Shown here one piece after another: positions 39,129 to 49,930 of a stretch of DNA of 64,000 nucleotides. The notes beneath the pieces were generated by a model that saw only the letters and a program-made list of their open reading frames with translations, was not told the DNA's origin and made no database searches. Numbering within the stretch: position 1 is the stretch's first letter; each line of letters opens with the position of its first letter. Source of the DNA: Nitrospirales bacterium (GTDB taxonomy: Bacteria; Nitrospirota; Nitrospiria; Nitrospirales; UBA8639); NCBI GenBank assembly GCA_021604105.1, contig BQIW01000003.1:1-64000 (forward strand), in the 5' to 3' direction. The translations under genes were made by a program, and so were the position numbers.

Positions 39129-40358
39129 ATGAAAAAAGATACGTCTCCGATACACAAAACCCAATTTCACACAATTGCTGAGACTTTACAGGATATCCAA
39201 GCTGGCAAATGCATCATTCTTGTTGACGATGAGGATCGGGAAAATGAGGGCGATTTGGTCATGGCAGCTGAAAAGGCCACGCCTGAACATATTAACTTTA
39301 TGGCAAAATACGGCCGTGGATTAATTTGCCTGGCCCTCACCCCCGACCGAGTTGAGGAGTTGAAACTACCCCCGCAGGCGAATGAAAATACCGCACCTTT
39401 TGGCACAGCCTTTACGGTATCGATTGATGCCGCCAAACATATTACCACAGGCATTTCAGCTGCTGATCGAGCCACCACAATTCAATTGGCCGTGGATCCC
39501 AAAGCCAAACCAACCGATTTTGCCAGACCTGGCCACATTTTTCCGTTAAAAGCCAATAAAGGGGGAGTATTACGGCGTGCCGGACAAACCGAAGGGTCTG
39601 TCGATCTTGCCCGGCTAGCTGGGCTGTATCCCGCTGCAGTAATCTGTGAAATTATGAATGATGATGGCACGATGGCCCGGGTTCCTCACTTAATGAAATT
39701 TGCAAAACACCATGGATTGAAAATCATCACCATTAAAGATTTGATTCAATACCGAATGCATCGAGAAACATTTGTGAAGCAAATCGCCACCGCGAATCTC
39801 CCTACACGTTTTGGTCATTTTCAGTCGGTGGTTTTTGAAAACGAACTTGATTCCGGCACACACATCGCCCTGGTGAAAGGGGAGATCGATAATCTTCCAA
39901 CGTTGGTGCGAGTCCATTCGGGCTGTTTAACGGCCGATGTCTTTGGGTCTTTGCGCTGTGATTGCCGAGAACAACTGCATCGAGCCATGGAAATAATTGA
40001 ACGGGAAGGCAAAGGGGTTCTGTTATACTTAAACCAAGAGGGACGGGGAATCGGACTCACCAATAAAATCCGGGCCTATCACCTTCAGGACCAGGGGAGT
40101 GATACAGTCGAAGCCAATTTACAATTGGGGTTTAAGGCTGATTTGCGGGATTACGGAATTGGCGCCCAAATTTTAGTCAATTTAGGTCTTAAAAAAATCA
40201 GACTCATCACCAACAATCCAAGAAAAATTGTGGGGATCGAGGGGTATGGATTGGAAGTGGTCGAGCGAGTCTCCATTGAGATCCCTCCCCAGGAGTCAAA
40301 TGTGCATTACTTACGCACGAAAAAAGCAAAATTAGGCCACCTTTTGAATAATGTGTAA
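39129..40358 (+). CDS. ribBA: Bifunctional DHBP synthase / GTP cyclohydrolase II
   Basis: 409 residues. The N-terminal half ([16 protein letters not shown], then GLICLALT and HIFPL) makes 3,4-dihydroxy-2-butanone 4-phosphate. The C-terminal half opens [23 protein letters not shown] binds zinc and GEG-like [13 protein letters not shown] is the catalytic loop. Both halves are needed for riboflavin. Followed by ribH; no FMN riboswitch was recognised upstream. Confidence 0.95.
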   Translation: MKKDTSPIHKTQFHTIAETLQDIQAGKCIILVDDEDRENEGDLVMAAEKATPEHINFMAKYGRGLICLALTPDRVEELKLPPQANENTAPFGTAFTVSIDAAKHITTGISAADRATTIQLAVDPKAKPTDFARPGHIFPLKANKGGVLRRAGQTEGSVDLARLAGLYPAAVICEIMNDDGTMARVPHLMKFAKHHGLKIITIKDLIQYRMHRETFVKQIATANLPTRFGHFQSVVFENELDSGTHIALVKGEIDNLPTLVRVHSGCLTADVFGSLRCDCREQLHRAMEIIEREGKGVLLYLNQEGRGIGLTNKIRAYHLQDQGSDTVEANLQLGFKADLRDYGIGAQILVNLGLKKIRLITNNPRKIVGIEGYGLEVVERVSIEIPPQESNVHYLRTKKAKLGHLLNNV

Positions 40359-40422
40359 TAGGGGCTTGCGGTTCCCTCCGGCAAGTGGTACACACTGAAT
40401 CGCGCTTCTCTCAGTTTTTGTA

Positions 40423-40968
40423 ATGAGAGGAAGTCTCAAAAGGAATTACTTAACCGACATGGCGAATCAGGGGCGTGGTGACGAGGCAGACTGTCAGGTT
40501 GCGATCGTGGTCAGTACTTTTAACGAGGTTGTGACCAGCCGCTTATTGGCTGCAGCTGAATCCACCTTGACCCAATTAGGCACCCCACCAGACCACAGGC
40601 AAGTCATTCGGGTACCAGGAGCATTTGAGATTCCCTTAGTTGCAAAGACACTGGCCCAATCTCATCGATTTGATGCCGTTATCTGTTTAGGGGCAGTGAT
40701 CCGCGGAGAAACCCCACATTTCGAATATATTTGTGCCGAGACAAGTCGCGGGATCGGCCAAGCAGCTCTGGAAACTGGCATTCCGATTATTTTCGGAGTG
40801 CTGACTACAGATACGGTTGATCAGGCTATGGAACGTTCTGGGTCACCTGAACGAAATAAAGGGGCTGATGCAGCACGTACGGCTCTTGAAATGGCCGACT
40901 TAATGAAACGTTTGAGTAAAACCAGCATCCGACAGTCTGGCTTTCTAAGGGAATCCACAGCTTCATGA
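40423..40968 (+). CDS. ribH: 6,7-dimethyl-8-ribityllumazine synthase
   Basis: 181 residues from ATG 40423, or 169 from ATG 40459 (which lacks a good ribosome-binding site, as does the first). It joins the ribBA product to the pyrimidine to make lumazine. Core motifs VSTFNE, RVPGAFEIP, GAVIRGETPHFEYI and ERSG with the catalytic His are present. A ~15-residue C-terminal extension is not typical. Its stop overlaps nusB. Confidence 0.95.
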   Translation: MRGSLKRNYLTDMANQGRGDEADCQVAIVVSTFNEVVTSRLLAAAESTLTQLGTPPDHRQVIRVPGAFEIPLVAKTLAQSHRFDAVICLGAVIRGETPHFEYICAETSRGIGQAALETGIPIIFGVLTTDTVDQAMERSGSPERNKGADAARTALEMADLMKRLSKTSIRQSGFLRESTAS

Positions 40969-41492
40969 CTATGACCGTTCCATCCGATACACCGCAAGCC
41001 AATCAAGCCCATGGTCGGCCATCAAGACGCCTGGCCCGCCAGCTTGCGTTGCAAATGCTTTTCCAGCATGAATTTCAGGATCAAAATCCTACATGGCAAG
41101 AAAAGTTTTGGGCAAGTCAATCGGCTTCACCGGAAGTCCAAACATTTACCTCTAACCTCTTTCTTGGTGTCATCACGAATCAGTCCGAAATTGACAGGAT
41201 CATTCGTGATTTTGCCATCGACTGGTCTTTGCAGCGGATGCCTGTGGTAGATAGGAATATCCTCAGATTCTCCATTTACGAATTATTGTGGGAGCCCGAT
41301 ATTCCTGCCATGGTCACCATCAATGAAGCGGTTGAATTGGCTAAATTGTTTGCAGATGATGAGGCCAGACGATTCGTGAATGGACTGTTAGACCATGTGC
41401 TCCGGGCTGAACCGAGGCTTGCCATCAAGCGAGGCCAGATTCAACAAAAAAATCCTGCGCCAAAATATTCTGATCCGTCACCTACCGCGTAA
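40965..41492 (+). CDS. nusB: Transcription antitermination protein NusB
   Basis: 175 residues, with an N-terminal extension of about 20 and a Gln/Pro-rich C-terminal tail beyond the ~140-residue core. The helical core (RRLARQLALQMLFQHEF, then VVDRNILRFSIYELLW and VTINEAVELAKLF) is canonical. NusB with NusE starts antitermination of rRNA operons. The ATG overlaps the ribH stop (ATGA), the common ribH-nusB arrangement. Confidence 0.95.
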   Translation: MTMTVPSDTPQANQAHGRPSRRLARQLALQMLFQHEFQDQNPTWQEKFWASQSASPEVQTFTSNLFLGVITNQSEIDRIIRDFAIDWSLQRMPVVDRNILRFSIYELLWEPDIPAMVTINEAVELAKLFADDEARRFVNGLLDHVLRAEPRLAIKRGQIQQKNPAPKYSDPSPTA

Positions 41493-41504
41493 CACCCCTT
41501 TTCC

Positions 41505-42875
41505 ATGATTGACCGCTACACGTTACCCCGTATGGGAACCGTTTGGACTCAAACCCACAAATATGAGTTGTGGTTGCAGGTTGAACTTGCCGTGTGCGAA
41601 GCCATGGAACAAATGGGTCATGTCCCTTATGGCGTGGCAGCCCGCATTCGAAAAAAAGTCACGATTAATCCTTTACGAATCGCGGCGATCGAACAAGTTA
41701 CAAAGCATGATGTTATTGCCTTTCTGGAGTCGGTGTCCGAGCAGGCAGGGAAAGACGGTCGATTTCTCCATGTTGGCCTCACCTCCTCGGACATTGTCGA
41801 CACATCCCTTTCGTTGCAATTAGCGGAAGCAGCTCAATTGATTCGTGAGGACGTCGGGGGATTGCTCAGTGTCTTGCGGGGTTTAGCCTTTGCGCATCAG
41901 GATACTCTGATGGTGGGGCGTTCGCATGGGATCCATGGAGAGCCTATTTCCTTCGCATGGAAGGTGGCCATTTGGTATCAGGAGTTTCAACGGCAGGAAC
42001 TCCGTCTGAAAGCGGCAATCGCTGACATTGCTGTTGGCAAACTTTCAGGGGCCATGGGAACATTCGCCCATCTTTCTCCTTCGATAGAAAAAACGGTATG
42101 TCAACGCTTAGGATTGAAGCCAGCCCCAATTTCAAATCAGGTGCTTCAGCGGGACCGGCACGCTGCCTTTCTTTCGGCGTTGGCCCTGATGGCAGCCAGT
42201 ATTGAAAAGGTGGCGACTGAAATACGTCATTTGCAACGAACGGAAGTCTTGGAAGCTGAAGAGTACTTTGAGCCTGGCCAAAAAGGCTCGTCTGCCATGC
42301 CGCATAAACGAAACCCGATCAGCTCGGAAAATTTATGCGGTCTTGCTCGAGTGGTTCGCAGTAACAGCCTAGCTGCTCTGGAAAATGTCGCTTTGTGGCA
42401 TGAACGGGACATCAGCCATTCATCTGCGGAGCGAATCATCCTTCCCGATAGCACGATTTTGATCGATTACATGTTAGTCCGTTTAACCAACATGTTATCC
42501 AAACTGGTGGTCTATCCCGAACGAATGATGGCCACACTCAATCAAACCGGTGGCCTCATCTATTCGCAACGGCTACTACTGGCGCTGGTGGATAAAGGTG
42601 CGATCAGAAAAGACGCCTATGAGCATGTACAGCAACATGCCATGGCTTCCTGGAGGGGAGAGGGGATTTTCCAAACACTTATTGAGCAGGATCCCTTTAT
42701 TGCCAAACATCTTAGTAAAAAAGAGATTGCCACATGTTTTAATCCCAAAACCTACTTGCGCCATCAACAGCAGATATTCACGCGCGTGTTTGGGAGGCAG
42801 GTTCGACGAAAGAGCTCAACACCAACCCGGCTTATTCCTTCAAAGAAAACTTCAAAAAAGAGGAAAATACGTTGA
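41505..42875 (+). CDS. purB: Adenylosuccinate lyase
   Basis: 456 residues. It removes fumarate from SAICAR and from adenylosuccinate in purine synthesis. The active-site signature GSSAMPHKRNP and the His motif GRSHGIHGEP are intact; TSSDIVDTS is another substrate loop. The C-terminus is extended by a Lys/Arg-rich tail. purC follows directly with overlapping stop and start. Confidence 0.97.
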   Translation: MIDRYTLPRMGTVWTQTHKYELWLQVELAVCEAMEQMGHVPYGVAARIRKKVTINPLRIAAIEQVTKHDVIAFLESVSEQAGKDGRFLHVGLTSSDIVDTSLSLQLAEAAQLIREDVGGLLSVLRGLAFAHQDTLMVGRSHGIHGEPISFAWKVAIWYQEFQRQELRLKAAIADIAVGKLSGAMGTFAHLSPSIEKTVCQRLGLKPAPISNQVLQRDRHAAFLSALALMAASIEKVATEIRHLQRTEVLEAEEYFEPGQKGSSAMPHKRNPISSENLCGLARVVRSNSLAALENVALWHERDISHSSAERIILPDSTILIDYMLVRLTNMLSKLVVYPERMMATLNQTGGLIYSQRLLLALVDKGAIRKDAYEHVQQHAMASWRGEGIFQTLIEQDPFIAKHLSKKEIATCFNPKTYLRHQQQIFTRVFGRQVRRKSSTPTRLIPSKKTSKKRKIR

Positions 42876-43576
42876 CTAAAGGAAATATGCTTTACGAAGG
42901 AAAAGCCAAAAAGATTTTTCTGACCGAAAAGGATGACGAGCTCATTCAGTATTTCAAGGACGATGCCACTGCCTTTAACGCCGAAAAACGTGGGACGATT
43001 CTAAAAAAAGGCGTGGTCAATAATGCGATCTCCGCAAAATTGTTTCAACATCTTGCCGACGCCGGAATTCCCAGTCATTTCATTCAGCAAATCAATGACC
43101 GAGAAATGTTAACGCGGCGGGTAAAAATTATTCCCGTTGAAGTGGTAGTGCGTAATCGAGCCACGGGCAGCATTGTTAAACGTTTAGGTCTAGAAGAAGG
43201 CTTGATTATTGATCCTCCCTTAATCGAGTTCTTCTATAAGGATGATTCACTGGGCGATCCTCTTATCTCTGAAGACCATATTCGATTGTTGAAATTGGCC
43301 ACAACCGGGCAAATCGAGGAACTCCGACAGCAGGCTCTCAACATCAACGAAGTGCTCAAACCTTTTTTTCAAAAAAAGGGCATGTTTCTGGTGGATTTTA
43401 AGTTAGAATTTGGATTGTGGAGTGGTCAGATTATTGTAGCAGATGAAATTTCTCCGGACACATGCCGATTTTGGGATATCCAAACCGGAGAACGCATGGA
43501 TAAGGATCGTTTCCGAAAAGATTTGGGCCGGATCGAGGAAACCTATCAAGAAGTTCTTAAGCGGGTTTGCGGGTAA
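42872..43576 (+). CDS. purC: SAICAR synthetase
   Basis: 234 residues from TTG 42872, whose start overlaps the purB stop (TTGA); an ATG at 42887 is an alternative. AGAGGA is eight bases upstream. It joins CAIR with aspartate using ATP. Family motifs LYEGKAKK, FKDDATAFN, VEVVVRNRATGS, DFKLEFG and ISPDTCRFWD are visible. It fits the purB-purC-purS-purQ order. Confidence 0.97.
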   Translation: MTKGNMLYEGKAKKIFLTEKDDELIQYFKDDATAFNAEKRGTILKKGVVNNAISAKLFQHLADAGIPSHFIQQINDREMLTRRVKIIPVEVVVRNRATGSIVKRLGLEEGLIIDPPLIEFFYKDDSLGDPLISEDHIRLLKLATTGQIEELRQQALNINEVLKPFFQKKGMFLVDFKLEFGLWSGQIIVADEISPDTCRFWDIQTGERMDKDRFRKDLGRIEETYQEVLKRVCG

Positions 43577-43691
43577 TTCACGAAGTAGGAAGCTTTGTGT
43601 TCATGCTTTGCCACCAACTATCCTGTTGACGGATCTGTCTATTTCGTAAAACGATTATTCACCGGGTGCCTGTCACTCCTTCCGGAAAATT

Positions 43692-43937
43692 ATGAAAGCC
43701 AAAATTTATATCACACTCAAAAACGGAATTCTTGATCCACAAGGTCGAGCTATTCAGCAATCTCTTCAAGCCCTTGGTTTTGATTCGGTTGGAGAGGTCC
43801 GAATTGGCAAATTTATTGAAGTTGATCTTTGTGAAACAGACGCGACGTCCGGTGAAACTACCATCAAAGCGATGTGTGAAAAACTTCTTGCCAATACGGT
43901 CATTGAAGAATATGAATACGAGATCCTTGAGACATAA
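43692..43937 (+). CDS. purS: FGAM synthase subunit PurS
   Basis: 81 residues. PurS dimerises and brings PurQ and the small PurL together in organisms with the three-part FGAM synthase. The opening KAKIYITLKNGILDPQGRAIQQSL and VGEVRIGKFIEVDL are typical. The presence of separate PurS and PurQ matches the short PurL (757 residues) in this cluster. It lies 91 bases upstream of purQ. Confidence 0.95.
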   Translation: MKAKIYITLKNGILDPQGRAIQQSLQALGFDSVGEVRIGKFIEVDLCETDATSGETTIKAMCEKLLANTVIEEYEYEILET

Positions 43938-44028
43938 TGGTCTCTTCATTATTGTTCCTGATTACATGCGATTTTTACTCTCCTGTACCTCTCACCTCAG
44001 TATGTAATGTCAGGAGGAAGAGAACACT

Positions 44029-44742
44029 ATGAACATCGGCATCGTTGTCTTTCCCGGGTCCAATTGTGATCGTGATTGCGGGTACGTCCTTTCGAAAGTT
44101 TTGGGTCAAACTGCTCAGTTCATCTGGCATCAAGAAAGATCTGTCAAAGGCATGGATGCGATTATTCTGCCAGGAGGTTTTTCCTATGGTGACTATCTGC
44201 GCACGGGTGCCATAGCCAGATTCTCTCCCATCATGGACGCCATCGTTGAGTTTGCCGGGCGAGGAGGAATGGTTCTGGGCATATGCAATGGATTTCAAAT
44301 GCTTTTAGAGCTTGGAATATTACCGGGTGCCATGTTGCGCAACAGGGATCTTTCATTTATTTGTGAAGAGCACTATATACGGGTAGAAAACGTGAATACT
44401 CCATTTACCAATCACTGTGAACCCGGGCAGATTCTGAAGCTCCCGATTGCCCATGCTGAAGGGAATTATTATACAAACCCTGTGACGTTATCCTCCTTGC
44501 AGGCCAATGCGCAAATCGTCTTTCGATATTGTGATCGCGAAGGCAACGTGACTTCTCAAGCCAATCCCAATGGATCGCTGGATAACATCGCGGGAATTCG
44601 CAACGCGGCGGGCAACGTCCTCGGTTTGATGCCTCACCCAGAACGAGGCGCAGAACGTCTTCTCAATAATGAGGATGGGATATATATTTTTCGATCCATG
44701 ATTTCAGCGTTGGAAGCACACAAATTACTCCAACCGGTCTAG
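44029..44742 (+). CDS. purQ: FGAM synthase subunit PurQ (glutamine amidotransferase)
   Basis: 237 residues, preceded by AGGAGGAAGAG. It hydrolyses glutamine for FGAM synthesis. The class I triad is seen: Cys in LGICNGFQ, His and Glu in [21 protein letters not shown] is typical of PurQ. A DUF433 gene follows before purL. Confidence 0.97.
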   Translation: MNIGIVVFPGSNCDRDCGYVLSKVLGQTAQFIWHQERSVKGMDAIILPGGFSYGDYLRTGAIARFSPIMDAIVEFAGRGGMVLGICNGFQMLLELGILPGAMLRNRDLSFICEEHYIRVENVNTPFTNHCEPGQILKLPIAHAEGNYYTNPVTLSSLQANAQIVFRYCDREGNVTSQANPNGSLDNIAGIRNAAGNVLGLMPHPERGAERLLNNEDGIYIFRSMISALEAHKLLQPV

Positions 44743-44787
44743 GTTGGAGTGCCATTATCCGCCTCATCCTTTTTCGTCAAGGCCAAC

Positions 44788-45018
44788 ATGGAAGTTTTTC
44801 CAGGAATATCGATGACTCCTGACATCTGCCACGGGAAACCATGTGTGGCAGGCACTGCCGTTGATGTGGCCACCGTGGTTGGAACTCTTGGGAACGGAAA
44901 ATCATTTCATGACGTTCAGGAAGCATTGAATCTGACATATGAACAAGTGCTCACGGCGTTGCGCTATGCTTCGTATGTCACGGATCATTTGCCCCTTCGC
45001 CTCCCGTCAGGGCATTAA
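44788..45018 (+). CDS. DUF433-family small protein
   Basis: 76 residues from ATG 44788 with AAGG nearby; GTG 44749 is an alternative. The sequence MTPDICHGKPCVAGTAVDVATVVGTLGNGKSFHDVQEALNLTYEQVLTALRYAS fits the DUF433 pattern of putative antitoxin-like DNA-binding proteins. No partner toxin (for example a DUF5615 PIN-like protein) is next to it, so it seems to be an orphan between purQ and purL. Confidence 0.75.
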   Translation: MEVFPGISMTPDICHGKPCVAGTAVDVATVVGTLGNGKSFHDVQEALNLTYEQVLTALRYASYVTDHLPLRLPSGH

Positions 45019-45169
45019 GCCACAGGACAGTATGACGGTGTTTATGCTAAATTCCCTTTTATGAAAATAATGACCCTGCCGCCTTCCCAATGTGTATTCC
45101 TATAGCATTGAGGAAATCAACCCCGAGGGTTTGTTCCGAAATTTTTAGTGACAAAATGAGTGGTTTGCC

Positions 45170-47443
45170 ATGACCCAGGAATCAAAAGTCTTGCCGCAGG
45201 GACCTCCTACCTCAAAAGTTATTGAACAGCATGGTCTGTCCGAGGATGAGTATCAGCAAATCCTCAAGCATCTTGGTCGAGAGCCGAATCTCACTGAGTT
45301 GGGTATTTTTTCTGTGATGTGGAGTGAACATTGTAGTTATAAGAGTTCACGCATTCATTTGAAGCGATTTCCGACTGAGGGTGAGAGGGTGGTTCAAGGT
45401 CCAGGAGAAAATGCCGGTGCGGTGGATATTGGAGAAGGACTTGCAGCAGTATTCAAAATGGAATCGCACAATCACCCATCATATATTGAGCCGTTTCAAG
45501 GGGCGGCAACAGGTGTCGGTGGGATTCTACGCGATATTTTTACCATGGGAGCACGCCCGATCGCGTTATTGAATTCCCTGCGATTCGGTGAATTGGACCT
45601 TCCCAAGAGTCGGCATATTCTCAAAGGAGTTGTCTCTGGAATTTCTTCCTATGGAAATTGCATGGGAGTGCCAACGGTAGGAGGGGAAATTACGTTTAAC
45701 GATATTTATTCAAAAAATCCATTAGTGAATGTCTTTTGTCTGGGTATCGTGAAAAAAGATCGTCTCCTGCGTGGCTTAGCTAAAGGTACTGGAAATCAGG
45801 TGCTGTATATTGGTGCCAAAACAGGACGTGACGGGATTCATGGCGCCACCATGGCCTCTGATAGTTTTGACGATGCATCTGACAAGAAGCGTCCGAATGT
45901 ACAAGTCGGTGATCCCTTTCTAGAGAAACTCTTACTTGAAGCCTGCCTTGAATTTTTAGAACAGGACCTCTTAGTTGGAATTCAGGATATGGGGGCGGCA
46001 GGTCTGACCAGCTCCTCCTGCGAAATGGCCTCGCGGGCTGGAACCGGAGTTGACTTGGATTTAGCTAAGGTGCCTCGCCGTGAATCGCACATGACTCCTT
46101 ATGAAATTTTATTATCGGAATCTCAGGAAAGAATGCTCTTAGTGGCTCAACCTGGAAAGGAAGAGTCAGTACTGGCAATCTGCCGGAAATGGGGAATTGA
46201 TGCTGCGGTGGTCGGGCAGGTGACGGATGATGGATTCCTACGAATTAGAGAAGGCAACCAGATTGTGGCGGAAATACCTGCGCATGCTCTCGCTGAAGAA
46301 GGTCCACGCTATGAACGACCTGCTGCGCCACCTTCTTATCAAGAATTTTTGCAATCCTTAAATATTGATATGCTTCCAGATGTCAAAAATCCTGCCGACG
46401 TGTTATTGAAACTCTTAGCTTCACCCACTATTGCGAGCAAGCGGTGGGTCTTTCGGCAATACGACCATATGGTGGGAACCAATACCGTTGTTTGTCCCGG
46501 TTCCGACTCCGCCGTAGTCCGCATAAAAGGGACCACCAAAGCTTTGGCCATGACGACGGATGGCAATAGTCGATACTGCCTGCTGAATCCCTATTTGGGA
46601 GGAGGATTAGCCGTGGCTGAAGCCGCGAGAAACCTGGTCTGTGCGGGTGCCCAACCGATCGGAGTAACCGATTGTCTAAATTTCGGCAACCCGGAGCGTC
46701 CCGACATCATGTGGCAATTCATCATGGCGGTCGAAGGGATTGCCGATGCCTGTCGAGCATTCCAAATTCCTGTAGTTAGTGGAAATGTGAGCTTTTATAA
46801 CGAAACGAATGGCCTGTCTATTTACCCAACACCGATTCTGGGAATGGTGGGACTTATTGAGCGTCCGGAAGACATTACCACTCAATGGTTCAAGCAAGCG
46901 GGCGATCATATTTGTTTGTTGGGGGAGACGAAAGAGGACTTAGGCGGGACTGAATATCTCAAGGTCATTCATTCTCGTGAACAAGGCAATCCCCCCTGGT
47001 TGGATGTGGACCGAGAAAAGGCTCTTTATACCTGCATGCTCACCTTAATCCAAAAGGGGCTTATACAATCAGCGCATGATTGCTCGGAAGGGGGATTACT
47101 CGTGACATTAGCCGAATGCTGTCTGACGAATCCTTCCGAACTGTTCGGAGCAACTGTTATACTGAATCAAGATCGTTTGCGCCTAGATGCCTTACTTTTT
47201 GGAGAAAGTCCTTCACGGGTTGTTGTCTCGGTTAAATCGGAGCACGTCAAGCAGGTGAAAGAGTTAGTTCAAGAGCTAGGCGTGCCATCCACAGAATTAG
47301 GCCAAGTCACCCAAGGAAATATGGATATTACTGTTCGCGGAGCTCATGACCTGCCAGTGAGTCAGTTAAGCCTATCCCTTTCTGAAATGTCCGACCAGTG
47401 GCACCATGCTCTTGCACGACAACTTGAAGCCGAAGCATCGTGA
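45170..47443 (+). CDS. purL: FGAM synthase subunit PurL
   Basis: 757 residues, the short bacterial form that works with PurS and PurQ. It makes FGAM from FGAR, ATP and ammonia. The family motifs include [19 protein letters not shown] and the pseudo-repeat [11 protein letters not shown], with ATP-binding [17 protein letters not shown]. The fused glutaminase of the long form is absent, consistent with separate PurQ. The 150-base gap upstream holds nothing recognised. Confidence 0.97.
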   Translation: MTQESKVLPQGPPTSKVIEQHGLSEDEYQQILKHLGREPNLTELGIFSVMWSEHCSYKSSRIHLKRFPTEGERVVQGPGENAGAVDIGEGLAAVFKMESHNHPSYIEPFQGAATGVGGILRDIFTMGARPIALLNSLRFGELDLPKSRHILKGVVSGISSYGNCMGVPTVGGEITFNDIYSKNPLVNVFCLGIVKKDRLLRGLAKGTGNQVLYIGAKTGRDGIHGATMASDSFDDASDKKRPNVQVGDPFLEKLLLEACLEFLEQDLLVGIQDMGAAGLTSSSCEMASRAGTGVDLDLAKVPRRESHMTPYEILLSESQERMLLVAQPGKEESVLAICRKWGIDAAVVGQVTDDGFLRIREGNQIVAEIPAHALAEEGPRYERPAAPPSYQEFLQSLNIDMLPDVKNPADVLLKLLASPTIASKRWVFRQYDHMVGTNTVVCPGSDSAVVRIKGTTKALAMTTDGNSRYCLLNPYLGGGLAVAEAARNLVCAGAQPIGVTDCLNFGNPERPDIMWQFIMAVEGIADACRAFQIPVVSGNVSFYNETNGLSIYPTPILGMVGLIERPEDITTQWFKQAGDHICLLGETKEDLGGTEYLKVIHSREQGNPPWLDVDREKALYTCMLTLIQKGLIQSAHDCSEGGLLVTLAECCLTNPSELFGATVILNQDRLRLDALLFGESPSRVVVSVKSEHVKQVKELVQELGVPSTELGQVTQGNMDITVRGAHDLPVSQLSLSLSEMSDQWHHALARQLEAEAS

Positions 47444-47522
47444 GCGCGTTCGTGTATTTCGTATTTGTGAATTGGTCAGCTTTTCTGTCTGCTCAAGATG
47501 ATCTGGCCTGTTTGAGGACATC

Positions 47523-48974
47523 ATGAAGAAATTGCCGATGGTACAGTCTTTGCCCTCCCCTGATGGGTTTCATGAAGAATGTGCTGTCTTCGGAATTGCG
47601 GGATCGAAAGAAGCTGCCAATCTTACGTACCTGGGTCTCTATGCCCTACAACATCGGGGGCAGGAAGGCTCCGGTATTGTGTCCTCGGATGGAGAGCAAT
47701 TTTTCCAAAAAAAAGGCCTAGGTCTTGTTGCCGATATTTATTCAAAAAAAGCATTACGCGAGCTTCCGGGAACGAAGGCGATTGGGCATAACCGATATTC
47801 CACCGCTGGCAGTGGGTACTTGCAAAACGTTCAACCCTTGTCCGTCAACTTCGCGTTTGGCAATTTGGCGTTGGCCCACAATGGAAACTTAGTGAATGCC
47901 GGTGTGCTTCGAGGTGAACTTGAGGCCTACGGAGCTATCTTTCAATCGGACTCCGATAGCGAGGTCATCATTCACCTGATTGCTCACTCCAAGGGAGATA
48001 CGATCGTGAATCGGGTTATTGACGCCTTAAGCCTGGTTCGAGGGGCCTTTTCATTGGTGCTGTTAACCGATGATCACTTAATAGCAGCCCGGGATCCGTT
48101 TGGATTTCGTCCGCTGTGTTTAGGGCGGTATAAAGGCAGTTGGGTCGTGGCATCCGAGACGTGCGCCTTCGATCTGATTGATGCCAAATTCGTCCGTGAA
48201 GTTGAACCGGGAGAAATTATTGTCATTCACGGTTCAGAATTGACCTCTTATCATCCGTTTCTTGAACGTTCCCGTGCTCAATGTGTATTCGAATATGTGT
48301 ACTTTGCGAGACCCGATTCGAAAATTTTTGGCCCGAATGCCGTATATCCGGTTCGCAAAGCCTTTGGGCGTCAATTGGCCAAGGAATGTCCGGCGGCTGC
48401 AGATATGGTCATTCCTGTTCCCGATTCCGGTGTTCCTGCGGCCTTGGGTTTTGCGGAAGGGATGGGGTTACCTTTTGAGATCGGGCTGACTCGAAATCAC
48501 TATGTGGGACGGACCTTCATTGAGCCGCAACAAGCCATTCGCCATTTTGGCGTAAAGTTGAAACTGAATCCTGTCCCGGATGTCCTAGAAGGGAAACGGA
48601 TTGTGGTTGTGGATGACTCCCTTGTTCGAGGCACCACCAGTCGGAAAATTGTCAAAATGCTTCGACAGGCCGGTGCTCGGGAAATTCATTTGCGCATTAG
48701 TTCCCCACCGGTCATTGCCCCATGTTATTATGGCATTGATACGCCCACACAAAAAGAACTCATTGGGTCAAATCTCAATATTGAAGAAATTCGTCGTTAC
48801 GTGACGGCTGATAGTTTGGGGTACCTTAGTCTAGAAGGTATGTTAGCCATGGCCCCCGGCTTTTCCCATCATTATTGTAATGCCTGTTTTACGGATAATT
48901 ATCCCATCATGTTGACTAAAGCCGAGCAACTGCAACTCGGCTTATTCGAACCGGATCAGCTCTCTCGCTCCTAA
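47523..48974 (+). CDS. purF: Amidophosphoribosyltransferase
   Basis: 483 residues. It makes phosphoribosylamine from PRPP and glutamine, the first committed purine step. The nucleophilic Cys20 of HEECAVFGI becomes N-terminal after removal of a 19-residue propeptide. The PRPP motif is VVVDDSLVRGTT. Cys residues of AQCVFEYV, APCYYG and YCNACF correspond to the four ligands of the [4Fe-4S] cluster in the Bacillus subtilis type. It follows purL by 79 bases and is the last gene of the pur run. Confidence 0.97.
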   Translation: MKKLPMVQSLPSPDGFHEECAVFGIAGSKEAANLTYLGLYALQHRGQEGSGIVSSDGEQFFQKKGLGLVADIYSKKALRELPGTKAIGHNRYSTAGSGYLQNVQPLSVNFAFGNLALAHNGNLVNAGVLRGELEAYGAIFQSDSDSEVIIHLIAHSKGDTIVNRVIDALSLVRGAFSLVLLTDDHLIAARDPFGFRPLCLGRYKGSWVVASETCAFDLIDAKFVREVEPGEIIVIHGSELTSYHPFLERSRAQCVFEYVYFARPDSKIFGPNAVYPVRKAFGRQLAKECPAAADMVIPVPDSGVPAALGFAEGMGLPFEIGLTRNHYVGRTFIEPQQAIRHFGVKLKLNPVPDVLEGKRIVVVDDSLVRGTTSRKIVKMLRQAGAREIHLRISSPPVIAPCYYGIDTPTQKELIGSNLNIEEIRRYVTADSLGYLSLEGMLAMAPGFSHHYCNACFTDNYPIMLTKAEQLQLGLFEPDQLSRS

Positions 48975-49089
48975 ATGTATTTTCGTTTTGTTGCCGCCCC
49001 AAAAATTCGTGTGTTAGGCTTTTACAGGATGTGAAGGTTGAGTCTCTGGTTATCTATGCCTTAAGAGGAAATATGAACAGGAGGAGCCT

Positions 49090-49644
49090 ATGAAAAGGAA
49101 TATGCTTCAGCTATTGATTGTAGTCATTTTAATACTGAGCACGGGCTTTATCGTACAGGCGGGAAGTTTCTTTAAAGTCGGGGAGGCCGCTCCTAATTTT
49201 TCACTGACGAGTCTGGACGGACGACCTCTCTCTCTTGACCAGTTTAAGGGTAAGGTGGTGGTTCTGGGACTCTTTCATATCTGCGAGCCGTGTTTAATCC
49301 AAAGCACCAATCTTCAGAGGGTACATGATGCCACGAAAGACAAGCCTGTCGCGGTGATCGGAGTCAATTCCTCTGGTGATTCCCTGGCAGATGTCAGGGA
49401 ATTCCTACAAGGATTTCCGCTGAAGATTACGTATCCCTACCTTCTGGACCCCGAAAAGAAAACAGACAAACTCTATGGCGGAGGGAAATTTATTCCCAAT
49501 GTGTATGTCATTGATCAAAATGGCCTAATTCGTTGGCAGCGTGTAGGGAATTTCTTTACTGACGGTACCTTGGCTGGACATGAAGCGATTCTTCAGGAAG
49601 TGGAGCAATTATTGAAGACACCGCCTACTCCCTCGACCATGTAA
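49090..49644 (+). CDS. TlpA-like thioredoxin-fold protein
   Basis: 184 residues. An N-terminal signal or anchor (LLIVVILILSTGFIVQAG) is followed by an AhpC/TSA-TlpA domain: APNFSLTSLDGRPLSLDQFKGKVVVLGLFHICEPCLIQS, with the CxxC motif CEPC. The spacing fits periplasmic thiol-disulfide reductases for cytochrome c maturation or peroxide defence. AGGAGGAG lies before the ATG. A Pro-rich end follows. Confidence 0.85.
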   Translation: MKRNMLQLLIVVILILSTGFIVQAGSFFKVGEAAPNFSLTSLDGRPLSLDQFKGKVVVLGLFHICEPCLIQSTNLQRVHDATKDKPVAVIGVNSSGDSLADVREFLQGFPLKITYPYLLDPEKKTDKLYGGGKFIPNVYVIDQNGLIRWQRVGNFFTDGTLAGHEAILQEVEQLLKTPPTPSTM

Positions 49645-49690
49645 GCCGATGACTCTTTTTGCACATTCTTGACCTCAATGTTAGGGAACT

Positions 49691-49930
49691 ATGGACGAAC
49701 TAGAAGACGGAAAACAAAAATTTCTTAAAATAGTAGAATCCCTTGATGCGTCCGTTGAGGTCGTCATTCCGACTACTCCTTCGCGCGGTCTTTTACTCAT
49801 TTCCCTTACTAAAGGCTCCAATCGTAAATTTATTACGGTTCATGAGGATGATATGCTGGATCTTCCGGAAGAGCCAGGGGTTCAAGCCAAAACCACAGCT
49901 CTTCTCCAGGAAACACTGGAAACCTTATGA
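49691..49930 (+). CDS. Small acidic hypothetical protein
   Basis: 79 residues, beta strands in the middle (VVIPTTPSRGLLLISL, FITVHEDDML). No domain recognised. Its stop overlaps the next start (ATGA), so translation is coupled to the metallo-beta-lactamase-fold gene and the two probably act together. Confidence 0.6.
   Translation: MDELEDGKQKFLKIVESLDASVEVVIPTTPSRGLLLISLTKGSNRKFITVHEDDMLDLPEEPGVQAKTTALLQETLETL

Noticed and set aside
40359..40422. FMN riboswitch or terminator between ribBA and ribH
   Set aside because: A weak GC hairpin near 40363-40385 lacks a T-run and the conserved RFN segments were not recognised.
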